A DNA stretch of 64,000 nucleotides from Arthrobacter sp. zg-Y919 (GCF_030142045.1 NZ_CP126242.1:682001-746000); one strand, 5' to 3'; shown: positions 32,931 through 41,244, numbered from the stretch's first letter. The notes: generated by a model not told the origin, from the letters alone. Program-made: numbers and translations.

Positions 32931-34745
32931 CTAGTCGTGAATCCGCACAGCCGCTTCACGCAGATACTGCTCGACCCGGCTGTAGGCATCCTGGGTCAGC
33001 GCCTTCCACAGGTTCATGCTCAGCACGGGGTCCGCCGCAGCCAGCTCATCAATGGCTTCAGCCGTCAGCACCTTCACCTTGACCGGCCCAGCGGCCTTAA
33101 CCGTGGTCTCCTGGCGCTTATCTTCGCCCATAGCCATCTCGCCGAAGGTCATCCCCGGACCCAGTGTTGCCAGCTTGACCCTGCTGCCGTCCGGACCGGG
33201 CATGGAGGTGGTGATGTGCCCGGACACAATAAAGAAGACGCCCCCGAACCGCTGGCCTACGCGCCGGACCACGTCGCCGTCGTCGTACGTCCGGTCCTCC
33301 ATCATTTTCTGCAGCAGCTGTGCCTCTTCCGGATCCAGCGGGCTGAGCGCCGGGGAATCGGCGGGGTCGATGGCGTCCGGAAGGACAAGTTCGGTGCCGT
33401 GCTGCTCGAGCAGCCTGTTCTCGCACCACTCGATCGCAGCGGAGCGCAGGGTGAAGGATTCGGTCTTCCGGCCCAGTTCCTGCAGGGCGGACGTGACCGA
33501 TCCTTCAACGTCCACCAGGGCCAGTTCGCGCCCGGCCTGGCGGAGCATGTCCTCGGCTTCGGCAATCAGGCGGATGGCGACGTCGGACACCTCGTCCACG
33601 CTGCGCAGATCGGCAACCACCAGTTCGACGTCGTCGGGCAGGTCGGTGAGTGCCCTCACCATGGACTCGGCCCCGGCGAAGAGCAGGTCGCCGTTGAGTT
33701 CGATGACCTGGACACGGTGGCCGTGTCCGGCCAGGATCTCGGCGGCTTCGTCGGTCCGCCGGATACCCGAGGGTGTCGACGTGATGTCGTAGATGGCCCG
33801 GATGGCGGAGCGGCCGGTCCGTGCTGCCCGGACAAAGTGCAGCCCCAGGTCGTGGGAGAGCCGCTGGCTCACGGCCACCCCGCGCACGCTGTTGCCGTGC
33901 GCGTCCAGGGGAGGGGAGTAGACCGCCAGGCCCACCTGTCCGGGCAGGACGGCGAGGATGCCGCCGGCCACCCCGGACTTGGCGGGCATACCCACGCTGC
34001 TGATCCACGAGCCGGCGTCGTCGTACATGCCGCAGGTGGTCATGACGGACAGGACGCGTTCCACCGAGGCGAGGTCCAGGACCTCGTCGCCGGTGAGGGG
34101 ATGGCGGCCGCTGTTGGCCAGGGTTGCCGCCATCAGTGCGAGGTCCCGTGCGTTGACCATGACCGAGCATTGCCGGAAATAGTCCTTGATGATGGGCGCC
34201 GGGTCGGACTCAATGATCCCGAAGGACCGCAGGAGGTAACCAAGGGCGGTGTTGCGGTGCCCGGATCTCAGCTCGGAGGTGTAGATCCGCTGGCTTACGT
34301 CGAGGTCGCGTCCGGCGAACGCCGAATAGGTGTCCAGGATGCGCTTGAAGCGGGACCTGCCGCCGGACCCCTTGACCAGGGACGTGGCGGTCAGGGCGCC
34401 GGCATTGATCATCGCGTTGGCGGGCCGGCCGGTGCCTTCAGCCAGGGAGATTTCGTTGAAGGAGTCTCCGGACGGTTCCACGTCCACCTTTTCATCCACC
34501 GCCTCCATCCCGAGGTCCGCGAGGGCCAGGGCATAGGTGAAGGGCTTGGAAATGGACTGGATGCTGAATTCTTCGCGGGTATCCCCGACCTCGTAGACGA
34601 AGCCGTCGGCGGTGGCCAGTGCTATCCCGAAGCAGTCGGGGTTGACGTTGGCCATGGCCGGTATGCCGCGGTACGGGGTGCCGTCTTTTACGCCGGCTAT
34701 CTCGGCGTGGATCCTGCGTAGGTAGTTCTCGATCGGGGAGTCCAT
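32931..34745 (-). CDS. glsA: Glutaminase A with C-terminal STAS and cyclic-nucleotide-binding domains
   Basis: A 604-residue three-domain protein. Residues about 1-305 are a serine-dependent beta-lactamase-like glutaminase that converts glutamine to glutamate and ammonia; the catalytic pair is Ser64-x-x-Lys67 in SIQSISKPFTYALAL, with later motifs SGHRNTALGYLLRSFG and GMPAKSGVAGGI. Residues about 335-435 form a STAS-like domain (VIELNGDLLFAGAESMVRAL, VVADLRSVDEVSDVA). Residues about 475-600 form a cNMP-binding fold (FFIVSGHITTSMPG, LGPGMTFGEMAMG). The fusion suggests allosteric or stress control. ATG 34745 has TACGCT 6 nt upstream and no good ribosome binding site. Confidence 0.93.
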   Translation of the reverse strand: MDSPIENYLRRIHAEIAGVKDGTPYRGIPAMANVNPDCFGIALATADGFVYEVGDTREEFSIQSISKPFTYALALADLGMEAVDEKVDVEPSGDSFNEISLAEGTGRPANAMINAGALTATSLVKGSGGRSRFKRILDTYSAFAGRDLDVSQRIYTSELRSGHRNTALGYLLRSFGIIESDPAPIIKDYFRQCSVMVNARDLALMAATLANSGRHPLTGDEVLDLASVERVLSVMTTCGMYDDAGSWISSVGMPAKSGVAGGILAVLPGQVGLAVYSPPLDAHGNSVRGVAVSQRLSHDLGLHFVRAARTGRSAIRAIYDITSTPSGIRRTDEAAEILAGHGHRVQVIELNGDLLFAGAESMVRALTDLPDDVELVVADLRSVDEVSDVAIRLIAEAEDMLRQAGRELALVDVEGSVTSALQELGRKTESFTLRSAAIEWCENRLLEQHGTELVLPDAIDPADSPALSPLDPEEAQLLQKMMEDRTYDDGDVVRRVGQRFGGVFFIVSGHITTSMPGPDGSRVKLATLGPGMTFGEMAMGEDKRQETTVKAAGPVKVKVLTAEAIDELAAADPVLSMNLWKALTQDAYSRVEQYLREAAVRIHD

Positions 34746-34751
34746 ACTTCA

Positions 34752-34757
34752 AGCGTA
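34752..34757 (-). promoter_or_regulatory. Putative -10 box (TACGCT) for leaderless glsA
   Basis: On the minus strand TACGCT is followed by 6 nt (TGAAGT) and then the ATG. It is divergent from the cspA copy 2 promoter. Confidence 0.45.
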
Positions 34758-34772
34758 GGGGCTGGCGGAGGG

Positions 34773-34801
34773 GTGACTCTCCACGGTGTCCGCGGTATAC
34801 T
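34773..34801 (+). promoter_or_regulatory. Promoter of cspA copy 2
   Basis: GTGACT (34773-34778) and TATACT (34796-34801) are separated by 17 nt, a good vegetative promoter. The predicted start near 34808 gives a leader of about 145 nt. Confidence 0.6.
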
Positions 34802-34807
34802 TTTTCC

Positions 34808-34952
34808 TGTTGCAGTGTTGTGCAATTTGTACGTTCAAGCGGCGAAACCCAGATCTAGGGCCAGCCGCTTTTTCTGTATTTTGCACGGAAGGCACGGCAG
34901 CGTGAAACTCCCCGAAGGTCGGGGCAGGTTTCGTTCAGAAGGATGATTAAAA
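34808..34952 (+). ncRNA. Structured 5' leader of cold-shock gene, copy 2
   Basis: Homologous to the leader at 32200. Stem 1 pairs AAGCGGC (34837-34843) with GCCGCTT (34864-34870) by Watson-Crick pairs where copy 1 uses wobbles. GAAAC (34904-34908) pairs with GTTTC (34928-34932) around CCCCGA/TCGGGG (34910-34924), again just before the ribosome binding site GAAGGA. GGCGAAACCCA follows stem 1's 5' strand in both copies. Confidence 0.7.
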
Positions 34953-35156
34953 ATGGCAACAGGTACCGTGAAATGGTTCAACGCTGAAAAGGGCTTCGGC
35001 TTCATCGAGCCCGACGACGGCAGCGCTGATGTTTTCGCCCACTACTCCGCTATCAACTCCAGTGGCTACCGGTCTCTCGAAGAGAACCAGAAGGTCACTT
35101 TCGACACCGAGCAGGGCCCCAAGGGTCCGCAGGCGGTTAACATCCAGGCTGTCTAA
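34953..35156 (+). CDS. cspA: Cold-shock protein (CspA family), copy 2
   Basis: A 67-residue cold-shock domain protein with intact RNP1 (KGFGFIE) and RNP2 (VFAHY) motifs. It differs from the copy at 32344 at seven positions (11, 37, 40, 43, 49, 62 and 67). Promoter, structured leader, coding region and terminator all have counterparts in copy 1, so the two genes are duplicated transcription units now separated by glsA. AGAAGGA precedes the start codon. Confidence 0.97.
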   Translation: MATGTVKWFNAEKGFGFIEPDDGSADVFAHYSAINSSGYRSLEENQKVTFDTEQGPKGPQAVNIQAV

Positions 35157-35195
35157 TAAGACATTAGGTCCGTTTCACGGGCCGGCTTGAATCAG

Positions 35196-35228
35196 AAGCA
35201 GGACGGGATTAATTCCCGTCCTGCTTTT
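35196..35228 (+). terminator. Intrinsic terminator after cspA copy 2
   Basis: Thirteen-nt arms AAGCAGGACGGGA (35196-35208) and TCCCGTCCTGCTT (35214-35226), loop TTAAT, followed by TTGTTTTG. Nearly the same stem as the copy 1 terminator. Confidence 0.92.
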
Positions 35229-35373
35229 GTTTTGCCCGCCGGAATTTATACGTAAACGCCCTTGTGATGGAGGCGGAGCGCCGGACAGCCGGGTGAGCAA
35301 GCTAACGCCGGAAGGGCGGGTCAGATTCCCTGATAGCGGTGCGAAGTGCGAAGATAACTGGGCTGGGGTGACG

Positions 35374-35387
35374 TACAGCACACTGTA
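35374..35387 (+). promoter_or_regulatory. Inverted repeat upstream of Nramp gene
   Basis: TACAG-CACA-CTGTA sits next to TATGGA (35386-35391), a possible -10, about 45 nt before the transporter start. It could be a metal-regulator operator; no recognisable manganese or magnesium riboswitch was found in the 200-nt upstream region. Confidence 0.3.
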
Positions 35388-35433
35388 TGGATACCGCGCC
35401 CCGGACATCGCACCCAGGGATAGGAACGAAGGT

Positions 35434-36732
35434 ATGTCTACTGACAATTTCCCCAAGCGGCCGCTGAACCACGCAGACGCTGTGGATGACGACGGCGGCA
35501 CCCCCGCCAAGTGGAAGGTCGTCGGTCCCGGACTGGTGGTTGCCGCCACCGGCGTCGGCGCCGCAGACATGGTGGCCACACTGGTGGCCGGATCCCGCTA
35601 CGGGTACGCATTGCTTTGGGCAGTGGTCCTCGGCGTGGTCCTGAAAATCATCCTGGTGGAAGGAGCCGGCCGCTTCACCCTGGCGACCGGCCTGACCATT
35701 TTCGAAGGCTGGCGGTCGCTGGGTAAATGGACCACCTGGTACTTCGGCCCCTACATCATGATCTGGGGCTTCATCTACGGGGCCACGGCCATGTCCTCCG
35801 CTGCCCTGCCGCTGGCGGCAGTCTTCCCGGTCCTGCCGCTGACTGCCTGGGCGGTCCTGATGGGCCTGGCCGGTTTTGTTATGGTCTGGTTTGGCCGCTA
35901 TGCCACCTTCGAGAAAATCACCGCCGTGCTGGTCGGGCTGATGTTCGTAACCGTGGTGGGGCTGGCCGTGATCGCCGTGCCCAACATTCCGGCAATGTTC
36001 ACGGGCCTGATCCCGATGATCCCCGAGGGCGGAGTGTTCTACACGCTGGCTCTCGCCGGTGGTGTGGGCGGAACGATCACCCTTGCTGCCTACGGCTACT
36101 GGCTGCGTGAAAAGGGCTGGTACACACCCAAGTGGATGCGGGTCATGCGGATCGACAACTCCATGGCCTACGTGATGACCGGCATCTTCGTCATCGCGAT
36201 GCTCATTGTCGGAGCCGAAGTGGTCCGTTCGGCTGGAGTATCCCTCTCCAGCGGCGACGCCGGACTGCTGGACCTCTACGACGTGCTCAAGGCGGAATAC
36301 GGCGACGTCGTCGGCACCGGCTTCCTGATCGGATTCTGGGCTGCGTCCTTCTCCTCGATCCTCGGGGTGTGGAACGGGGTGTCCCTGATGTTCGCCGATT
36401 TCTGGGGAAATATCCGCGGCAAGGAATCCGGCCACCCGGACACCCGGATCGGTGGCAAGTACTTCCGCTTCTACGTCCTCTGGCTGACCTTCCCGCCGAT
36501 GATCCTTTTCCAGCTCGGACAGCCCATTGGCCTGATCCTGGCCTACGGTGTGCTCGGCTCGCTCTTTATGCCGTTCCTTGCCGTGACCCTGCTCGGCCTG
36601 CTGAACGGCCGCCGCATTCCCAAGCAGTGGGCCAACAAGCTGCACACCAACCTTACCCTCGGCTTCACGGCCCTGCTGTTCATCGCACTGGGTATCCAGC
36701 AGCTCTGGGACAACATCGCCAAGGTGCTGTAG
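35434..36732 (+). CDS. Nramp family divalent metal transporter
   Basis: A 432-residue membrane protein with about 11 helices. The helix-1 region GPGLVVAATGVGAADMVATLVAG corresponds to the Nramp metal-binding helix, but the canonical DPGN is replaced by ATGVGAAD, placing it among divergent Nramp-related proteins. The helix-6 region GGVGGTITLAAYGYWLREKGW also departs from the MPH pattern. It may carry a metal other than Mn/Fe, or magnesium. ATG 35434 is supported by GAAGG; the frame is open upstream only by chance. Confidence 0.85.
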   Translation: MSTDNFPKRPLNHADAVDDDGGTPAKWKVVGPGLVVAATGVGAADMVATLVAGSRYGYALLWAVVLGVVLKIILVEGAGRFTLATGLTIFEGWRSLGKWTTWYFGPYIMIWGFIYGATAMSSAALPLAAVFPVLPLTAWAVLMGLAGFVMVWFGRYATFEKITAVLVGLMFVTVVGLAVIAVPNIPAMFTGLIPMIPEGGVFYTLALAGGVGGTITLAAYGYWLREKGWYTPKWMRVMRIDNSMAYVMTGIFVIAMLIVGAEVVRSAGVSLSSGDAGLLDLYDVLKAEYGDVVGTGFLIGFWAASFSSILGVWNGVSLMFADFWGNIRGKESGHPDTRIGGKYFRFYVLWLTFPPMILFQLGQPIGLILAYGVLGSLFMPFLAVTLLGLLNGRRIPKQWANKLHTNLTLGFTALLFIALGIQQLWDNIAKVL

Positions 36733-36764
36733 CGGCACCGAATTACTAGGGAAGAGCCCCGCAG

Positions 36765-36799
36765 ACTGGCCCGTCACCGACCATCGGTGGCGGGCCAGT
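36765..36799 (+). terminator. Terminator after Nramp gene
   Basis: Sixteen-nt arms ACTGGCCCGTCACCGA and TCGGTGGCGGGCCAGT pair with one G-U, loop CCA, followed by TTAGC. Moderate T-tract only. Confidence 0.7.
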
Positions 36800-36917
36800 T
36801 TAGCGCAGCAGCCGTGCTTCTACGAGGGGTGAAACCAAGTAAAAGAAAAGTCGTTACGGGCCATCTACGCAGCGATTCTGCTCAGCTACGCTATTAGCGG
36901 CGAGGGAAGGTTGCAGG

Positions 36918-38408
36918 ATGGAAACCAGCGCAACGGGTGGCCTGAACAGGGTCATCGCAGGCCGATACCGACTCATCGAACCAATTGGACGGGGAGGTAT
37001 GGCCACCGTCTACCGGGGCCAGGACGAAGCGCTGGGACGCGACATTGCTGTCAAACTTTTCCGTGCCAGTGCGGTGGCTCCGGACGACGTCGGGCGGCAG
37101 GACAACGAGATGCGCCTCCTTGCGTCACTGTCCCATCCGGGGCTGGTCACCCTGTTCGATGCGGGCAAGGAGGACCCCGGGACCGCTGGTGCCGATGACG
37201 GCGGAGGCGGGGAACCGCGGACCTACCTGGTCATGGAACTAGTGGACGGGCCGGACCTCCGCAGGCGCCTGCGCGGCGAGGCGGTCCCGCCTACCGACGT
37301 TCCCTCCATCGGTGCCGACCTTGCCGCCGCCTTGGCGTATATCCATGACCGGGGGGTGGTGCATCGGGACGTGAAGCCGGCGAACATCCTGCTCCCGTCC
37401 AACGCCACGGGAACAGCGCCGCGGGCCAAGCTGACGGATTTCGGCATTGCCCGGATCCTGGACGGTGCCCGCATTACAGCCGCCGGTGCCACCCTCGGCA
37501 CGGCCAACTACCTCAGCCCGGAACAGGCCTCCGGGCTCGGGGCGGATGCAGCGAGCGATATCTACTCCCTGGGCCTGGTCCTGCTTGAAGCCGTCACGGG
37601 AAGGGTGGAGTTCAACGGCAGCGCGGTCGAGTCCGCCGTCGCCCGCCTCAGCAGGGACCCCCAGATTCCGGTATCCCTTGAAAGCCACTGGCGCGGTCTC
37701 CTGGCCGCCATGACCACACGCGACCCCGACCTCCGCCCGACGGCGGCAGAAGTGTCCGCGACCCTGCTGGACTACCGCTGGGCGGAAGGCGTTACGCAGC
37801 CGGGGCTGATACCGCAGCTGGCATCGGGGCAGGGCAGTCCCTCCCTTCGGACCTCTCGTGCGGACTCCTCGTGGGACCCGTGGAGCGGGCCGGCAACGGC
37901 GGAGGCCTCACCGCTGCCCGACGGCGTCGGCACCGGGGCAGCCGGCCCCGACGGTTCTGCCGCAGATTTTGCCGAAGGGTCAGCCGCAGCGAACCGCGGG
38001 GCACTGGGGAGGCATCCCTCGGAACCGCTGCCCTCGGTACCTCCTCCCGTCGACCTTCCGCCCATCGACTCTCATGCCGTCGACCCTGCCGACTTTCCTG
38101 CAGTCGACCACCCGCCCAGCGACCACCCTGCCCTGTCCGGAGGCCTGCCGCCGGCGTTCCCGCCGAAGATCCCGCCGCCGGTGGGAACTCCATCCGCCGC
38201 ACAGCCCGCGGCAACCCGGGTACAGGTGCTGGCCGAGCCGCGGCTGTCTTCGGCAGGACGTGCCCTGCTGGCGTTGCTGGTCATGGCAGTGCTGACAGCG
38301 GCGGTGGTCCTGATGCTCGGCAGAGCGGGTGCCCTGCCGGACGGAGGAGTCCTTCCGGGCGAGATCGGGCAGAACCTGGACCGGGTGCAGGACAGCTTCG
38401 GCCCGTAG
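36918..38408 (+). CDS. Hanks-type serine/threonine protein kinase, membrane anchored
   Basis: A 496-residue kinase. The catalytic domain spans about residues 16-285: glycine loop IGRGGMATVY, ATP-binding Lys46 in IAVKLF, catalytic loop HRDVKPANIL (Asp151) and DFGIA (Asp174), then GTANYLSPEQASG in the activation segment. A Pro/Ala-rich linker of about 160 residues leads to one transmembrane helix (ALLALLVMAVLTAAVVLML) and a short outside tail. It lacks PASTA repeats, so it is not a PknB-type wall sensor. GAAGG precedes ATG 36918. The target is unknown. Confidence 0.93.
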   Translation: METSATGGLNRVIAGRYRLIEPIGRGGMATVYRGQDEALGRDIAVKLFRASAVAPDDVGRQDNEMRLLASLSHPGLVTLFDAGKEDPGTAGADDGGGGEPRTYLVMELVDGPDLRRRLRGEAVPPTDVPSIGADLAAALAYIHDRGVVHRDVKPANILLPSNATGTAPRAKLTDFGIARILDGARITAAGATLGTANYLSPEQASGLGADAASDIYSLGLVLLEAVTGRVEFNGSAVESAVARLSRDPQIPVSLESHWRGLLAAMTTRDPDLRPTAAEVSATLLDYRWAEGVTQPGLIPQLASGQGSPSLRTSRADSSWDPWSGPATAEASPLPDGVGTGAAGPDGSAADFAEGSAAANRGALGRHPSEPLPSVPPPVDLPPIDSHAVDPADFPAVDHPPSDHPALSGGLPPAFPPKIPPPVGTPSAAQPAATRVQVLAEPRLSSAGRALLALLVMAVLTAAVVLMLGRAGALPDGGVLPGEIGQNLDRVQDSFGP

Positions 38409-38435
38409 CCGTGTTCCGCGCGGGATACTGGAGGA

Positions 38436-38840
38436 ATGAGTACTTCCACCCCCGCCGGTCTTCCCAGTGACAGCCGCTGCCCCTGCCTCAGCGGGGAAAC
38501 CTATGGAAACTGCTGCGGACGCTTCCATTCCGGAGCGGCCGCCGCTCCCACGGCTGAGGCATTGATGCGTTCGCGGTACAGCGCCTTTGCCACCGGCAAC
38601 GCCTCCTACCTGCTGGACACGTGGCACCCGGACCACCGCCCCAAGACGCTGGACTTGGACCCGGACATCGAATGGCGCCGGCTGGATATTCTTTCCACCT
38701 CCGGCGGCGGTCCCCTGGACACCACCGGGACGGTGGAATTCCGGGCACACTACCGGCAGGACGGCCAGCGCGGTACCCAGCAGGAACTCAGCAGCTTTGT
38801 CCGGGAACGGGGCCAATGGCTGTATCTGGACGGACGATAA
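38436..38840 (+). CDS. YchJ family SEC-C domain protein
   Basis: A 134-residue protein with an N-terminal SEC-C zinc motif, CPCLSGETYGNCCGRFH (residues 15-31; Cys15, Cys17, Cys26, Cys27), followed by the YchJ NTF2-like domain: EALMRSRYSAFATGNASYLLDTW and VEFRAHYRQDG. The function of the family (UPF0225) is unknown. GGAGGA sits directly before ATG 38436; GATACT lies 6 nt upstream, so the transcript may begin at or very near the start codon. Confidence 0.9.
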   Translation: MSTSTPAGLPSDSRCPCLSGETYGNCCGRFHSGAAAAPTAEALMRSRYSAFATGNASYLLDTWHPDHRPKTLDLDPDIEWRRLDILSTSGGGPLDTTGTVEFRAHYRQDGQRGTQQELSSFVRERGQWLYLDGR

Positions 38841-38989
38841 CCCCCGGCATCTTCCGGCCCGGTCGGGGTGGCACCTAGGCTGGAAAGCATCCGACGGCGG
38901 CCCCGTAAACAGGCCCGCTCAGGGAAGCTCCCGAAACGCAGGCACATCAGAGGCCCTGCATCTAAGTCGGATGAGCAGGCGAGGACACC

Positions 38990-40045
38990 ATGAAAGCACT
39001 CGTTTACGAAGGACCCGGACAGAAGTCGTGGAAGGACGTGCCGGATCCGCAGATCCAGGACCCGCGTGACGCCATCGTCAAGATAGATACCACCACCATC
39101 TGCGGCACCGACCTGCATATCCTCAAGGGCGACGTTCCGGCAGTCACTCCGGGCAGGATCCTGGGCCATGAGGGCGTCGGCACCGTGACCGAGACCGGCT
39201 CCGGTGTGAACGCCTTCAAAACCGGAGACAAGGTAATCCTGTCCTGCGTCTCGGCGGACGGCTCCTGCAGTTTCTGCAAGGACGGGCTCTACTCGCACTG
39301 CACCGGAGAGGAAGGGCAGTCCGGCATCGGCTGGATCTTCGGACACCTGATCGACGGAACGCAGGCCGAGTACGTCCGCGTACCCTACGCGGACACCTCC
39401 ATGTACCGGCTGCCGGAAACCGTCTCACAGGAGCACGGCGTCCTGCTCAGCGACATTTTCCCCACAGGATTTGAAATGGGTGTGCAGTACGGGCAGGTCC
39501 AGCCGGGCGACGTCGTCGCAGTGATCGGTGCAGGCCCCGTGGGGCTGGCTGTGATCGCGACCGCGGGACTGTACGGTGCGGCGAAGATCATCGCCGTGGA
39601 CCTGGACGCCAACCGGGTGGAACAGGCCCAAAGGTTCGGTGCCACCCACGGAGTGAATTCCGGGGATAAGAACTGGCGCGAACAGATCATGGACCTGACC
39701 GACGGCTGGGGCGTGGACGTCGCGGTGGAAGCCGTGGGCATTCCGGCCACGTTCGAGATGTGCACCAATATCGTCCGGCCCGGGGGCAACGTGGCCAACG
39801 TGGGGGTACACGGGACGCCCGTGAGCCTGGACCTGGACCGGCTCTGGATCGAGAACATCAACATCAGCATGGGCCTGGTCAACACAAATACCCTGTCCAT
39901 GCTCCTGAAGCTGATTGCCGAGGGGAAGCTGCCGGCCGAGGAGTTCATCAGCCACCGCTATCCGCTGGGCGACATCCTCACGGCGTACGACACCTTCTCC
40001 CGGGCCGCCGAAACCAACGCGCTGAAGGTGATCCTGCAGGCCTGA
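38990..40045 (+). CDS. Zinc-dependent alcohol dehydrogenase
   Basis: A 351-residue medium-chain dehydrogenase. The catalytic zinc ligands are in TTICGTDLHILKGD and GHEGVGTV, and the four structural-zinc cysteines are in LSCVSADGSCSFCKDGLYSHC. The NAD(P) loop is VAVIGAGPVGLAVI. It resembles IPA-type alcohol/formaldehyde and threonine dehydrogenases. Substrate unknown. It is followed by a strong terminator and a second MDR gene that lacks the structural zinc site. Confidence 0.92.
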   Translation: MKALVYEGPGQKSWKDVPDPQIQDPRDAIVKIDTTTICGTDLHILKGDVPAVTPGRILGHEGVGTVTETGSGVNAFKTGDKVILSCVSADGSCSFCKDGLYSHCTGEEGQSGIGWIFGHLIDGTQAEYVRVPYADTSMYRLPETVSQEHGVLLSDIFPTGFEMGVQYGQVQPGDVVAVIGAGPVGLAVIATAGLYGAAKIIAVDLDANRVEQAQRFGATHGVNSGDKNWREQIMDLTDGWGVDVAVEAVGIPATFEMCTNIVRPGGNVANVGVHGTPVSLDLDRLWIENINISMGLVNTNTLSMLLKLIAEGKLPAEEFISHRYPLGDILTAYDTFSRAAETNALKVILQA

Positions 40046-40058
40046 GCGGCGCACCTGG

Positions 40059-40090
40059 AGTGGACGGGCGGCAGCTGCCGCCCGTCCACT
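40059..40090 (+). terminator. Terminator after first alcohol dehydrogenase
   Basis: A 32-nt perfect palindrome (16-nt arms AGTGGACGGGCGGCAG and its complement) followed by TTTTG. Confidence 0.9.
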
Positions 40091-40173
40091 TTTTGCGCAC
40101 CGGCGGCACAGGCAGATAATGGGGACCGCGGCCGCGTTCGCCCCCGCAGTTCTTCGCCCAAAAGAGGTTTTCC

Positions 40174-41190
40174 ATGTCTAACGGCACCATGATCGCAGGA
40201 CGGCTCAACGTCGAGACGGGCACCTTCGCCATGAAGGAAGTTCCGATTCCCGATCCCGGGCCGGGTTTTGTCCGTATCAAGGTCGGAGCGGCCGGCGTCT
40301 GCCTGTCCGACGTGCACCTCATCCAGGGCCTGTTGCGCCCGCAGTTCCTCAAGGGCAACGAGGTCACCCTCGGCCATGAGGTGGCCGGAACCGTGGATCT
40401 GCCCGGGGCTGGTGTCACCTCCGTGGCTCCCGGCGACCGTGTGGTGCTCCAGGCCGGTTACGAATACAACGGCGCCACGCTCACCATGGGTGTTGACTAC
40501 GACGGCGGCTGGGCCGAGTACCTGGTGGTTCCCGCCGGCGTGCTGGTACCGCTCGGCAATGACATCCCCTTCGATCAGGCCTCCATCATCCCCGACGCCG
40601 TGTCCACACCGTGGGGCGCCATCGCTTCCACCGCCGATGTGCGTGCCGGTGAAGCAGTAGGGGTCTGGGGGATCGGCGGACTCGGCGCCCACGGTGTGCA
40701 GCTGCTGCGCCTGATCGGTGCCGCGCCGATCATTGCCGTTGATCCGATCCCCGAGGCACGCGCACGGGCCCTGGAATTTGGGGCCGACATTGCGCTCGAT
40801 CCGATGGCAGAGGACTTCTCCGCGGCCATGAAGGCAGCCACCGGCGGCAAGGGGCTCGACGCCGCCCTCGACTTCGCCGGCGTCGACGCCGTCCGTGCCC
40901 AGGCCATCAAGTGCCTGGGCCGGGGCGGACGCCTCGTGCTGGTAGGCCTGTCCGGCAAGCCGATGACCATTGATGACAGCACCGGCTTTTCCTACGCACG
41001 CAAGCAGATCCGGGGCCATTACGGCTCCGAGGCGCACCACGTGCCGCAGCTGGTGTCCCTGGCCCGGCTCGGCCGGCTCGACTTCGCCAAGTCCGTCAGT
41101 GCGCGCATTCCGCTGGCTGACGCGGAGCAGGCCGTCAAGGCCCTCGACGCCAAGGAAGGCAACCCGATCCGTTTGGTGCTGATCCCGTAG
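40174..41190 (+). CDS. Medium-chain (zinc-binding) alcohol dehydrogenase
   Basis: A 338-residue medium-chain dehydrogenase/reductase. The catalytic zinc region is VCLSDVHLIQG and GHEVAGTV, and the cofactor loop VGVWGIGGLGAHGVQ is clear. The segment that normally holds the four structural-zinc cysteines (VLQAGYEYNGATLTMG) has none, so it probably lacks the lobe zinc. ATG 40174 is preceded by AGAGG. Substrate unknown. Confidence 0.9.
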   Translation: MSNGTMIAGRLNVETGTFAMKEVPIPDPGPGFVRIKVGAAGVCLSDVHLIQGLLRPQFLKGNEVTLGHEVAGTVDLPGAGVTSVAPGDRVVLQAGYEYNGATLTMGVDYDGGWAEYLVVPAGVLVPLGNDIPFDQASIIPDAVSTPWGAIASTADVRAGEAVGVWGIGGLGAHGVQLLRLIGAAPIIAVDPIPEARARALEFGADIALDPMAEDFSAAMKAATGGKGLDAALDFAGVDAVRAQAIKCLGRGGRLVLVGLSGKPMTIDDSTGFSYARKQIRGHYGSEAHHVPQLVSLARLGRLDFAKSVSARIPLADAEQAVKALDAKEGNPIRLVLIP

Positions 41191-41204
41191 CTTCGGAAGG
41201 TGAC

Positions 41205-41244
41205 ACAGCAGGAGCTCCCCGCACGTGCGGAGAGCTCCTGCTGT
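41205..41244 (+). terminator. Terminator after second alcohol dehydrogenase
   Basis: Thirteen-nt arms ACAGCAGGAGCTC and GAGCTCCTGCTGT with an inner CCGC/GCGG stem, followed by TTAATC. Confidence 0.85.

Noticed and set aside
32783..32989. Possible small minus-strand gene of 68 codons beyond glsA
   Set aside because: It overlaps the glsA 3' end, covers the 26-nt direct repeat, is Arg-rich and has no ribosome binding site.
32937..34721. 594-codon plus-strand open frame across glsA
   Set aside because: Antisense to a clear three-domain protein and low-complexity in translation; a GC artefact.
35229..35433. Known manganese, magnesium, cobalamin or c-di-AMP riboswitch before the Nramp gene
   Set aside because: None of the consensus cores I know could be aligned; only isolated short matches were seen.
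35302..36777. 491-codon minus-strand open frame across the Nramp gene
   Set aside because: Translation is His/Gly/Asp-rich without hydrophobic or domain structure; shadow of a membrane protein gene.
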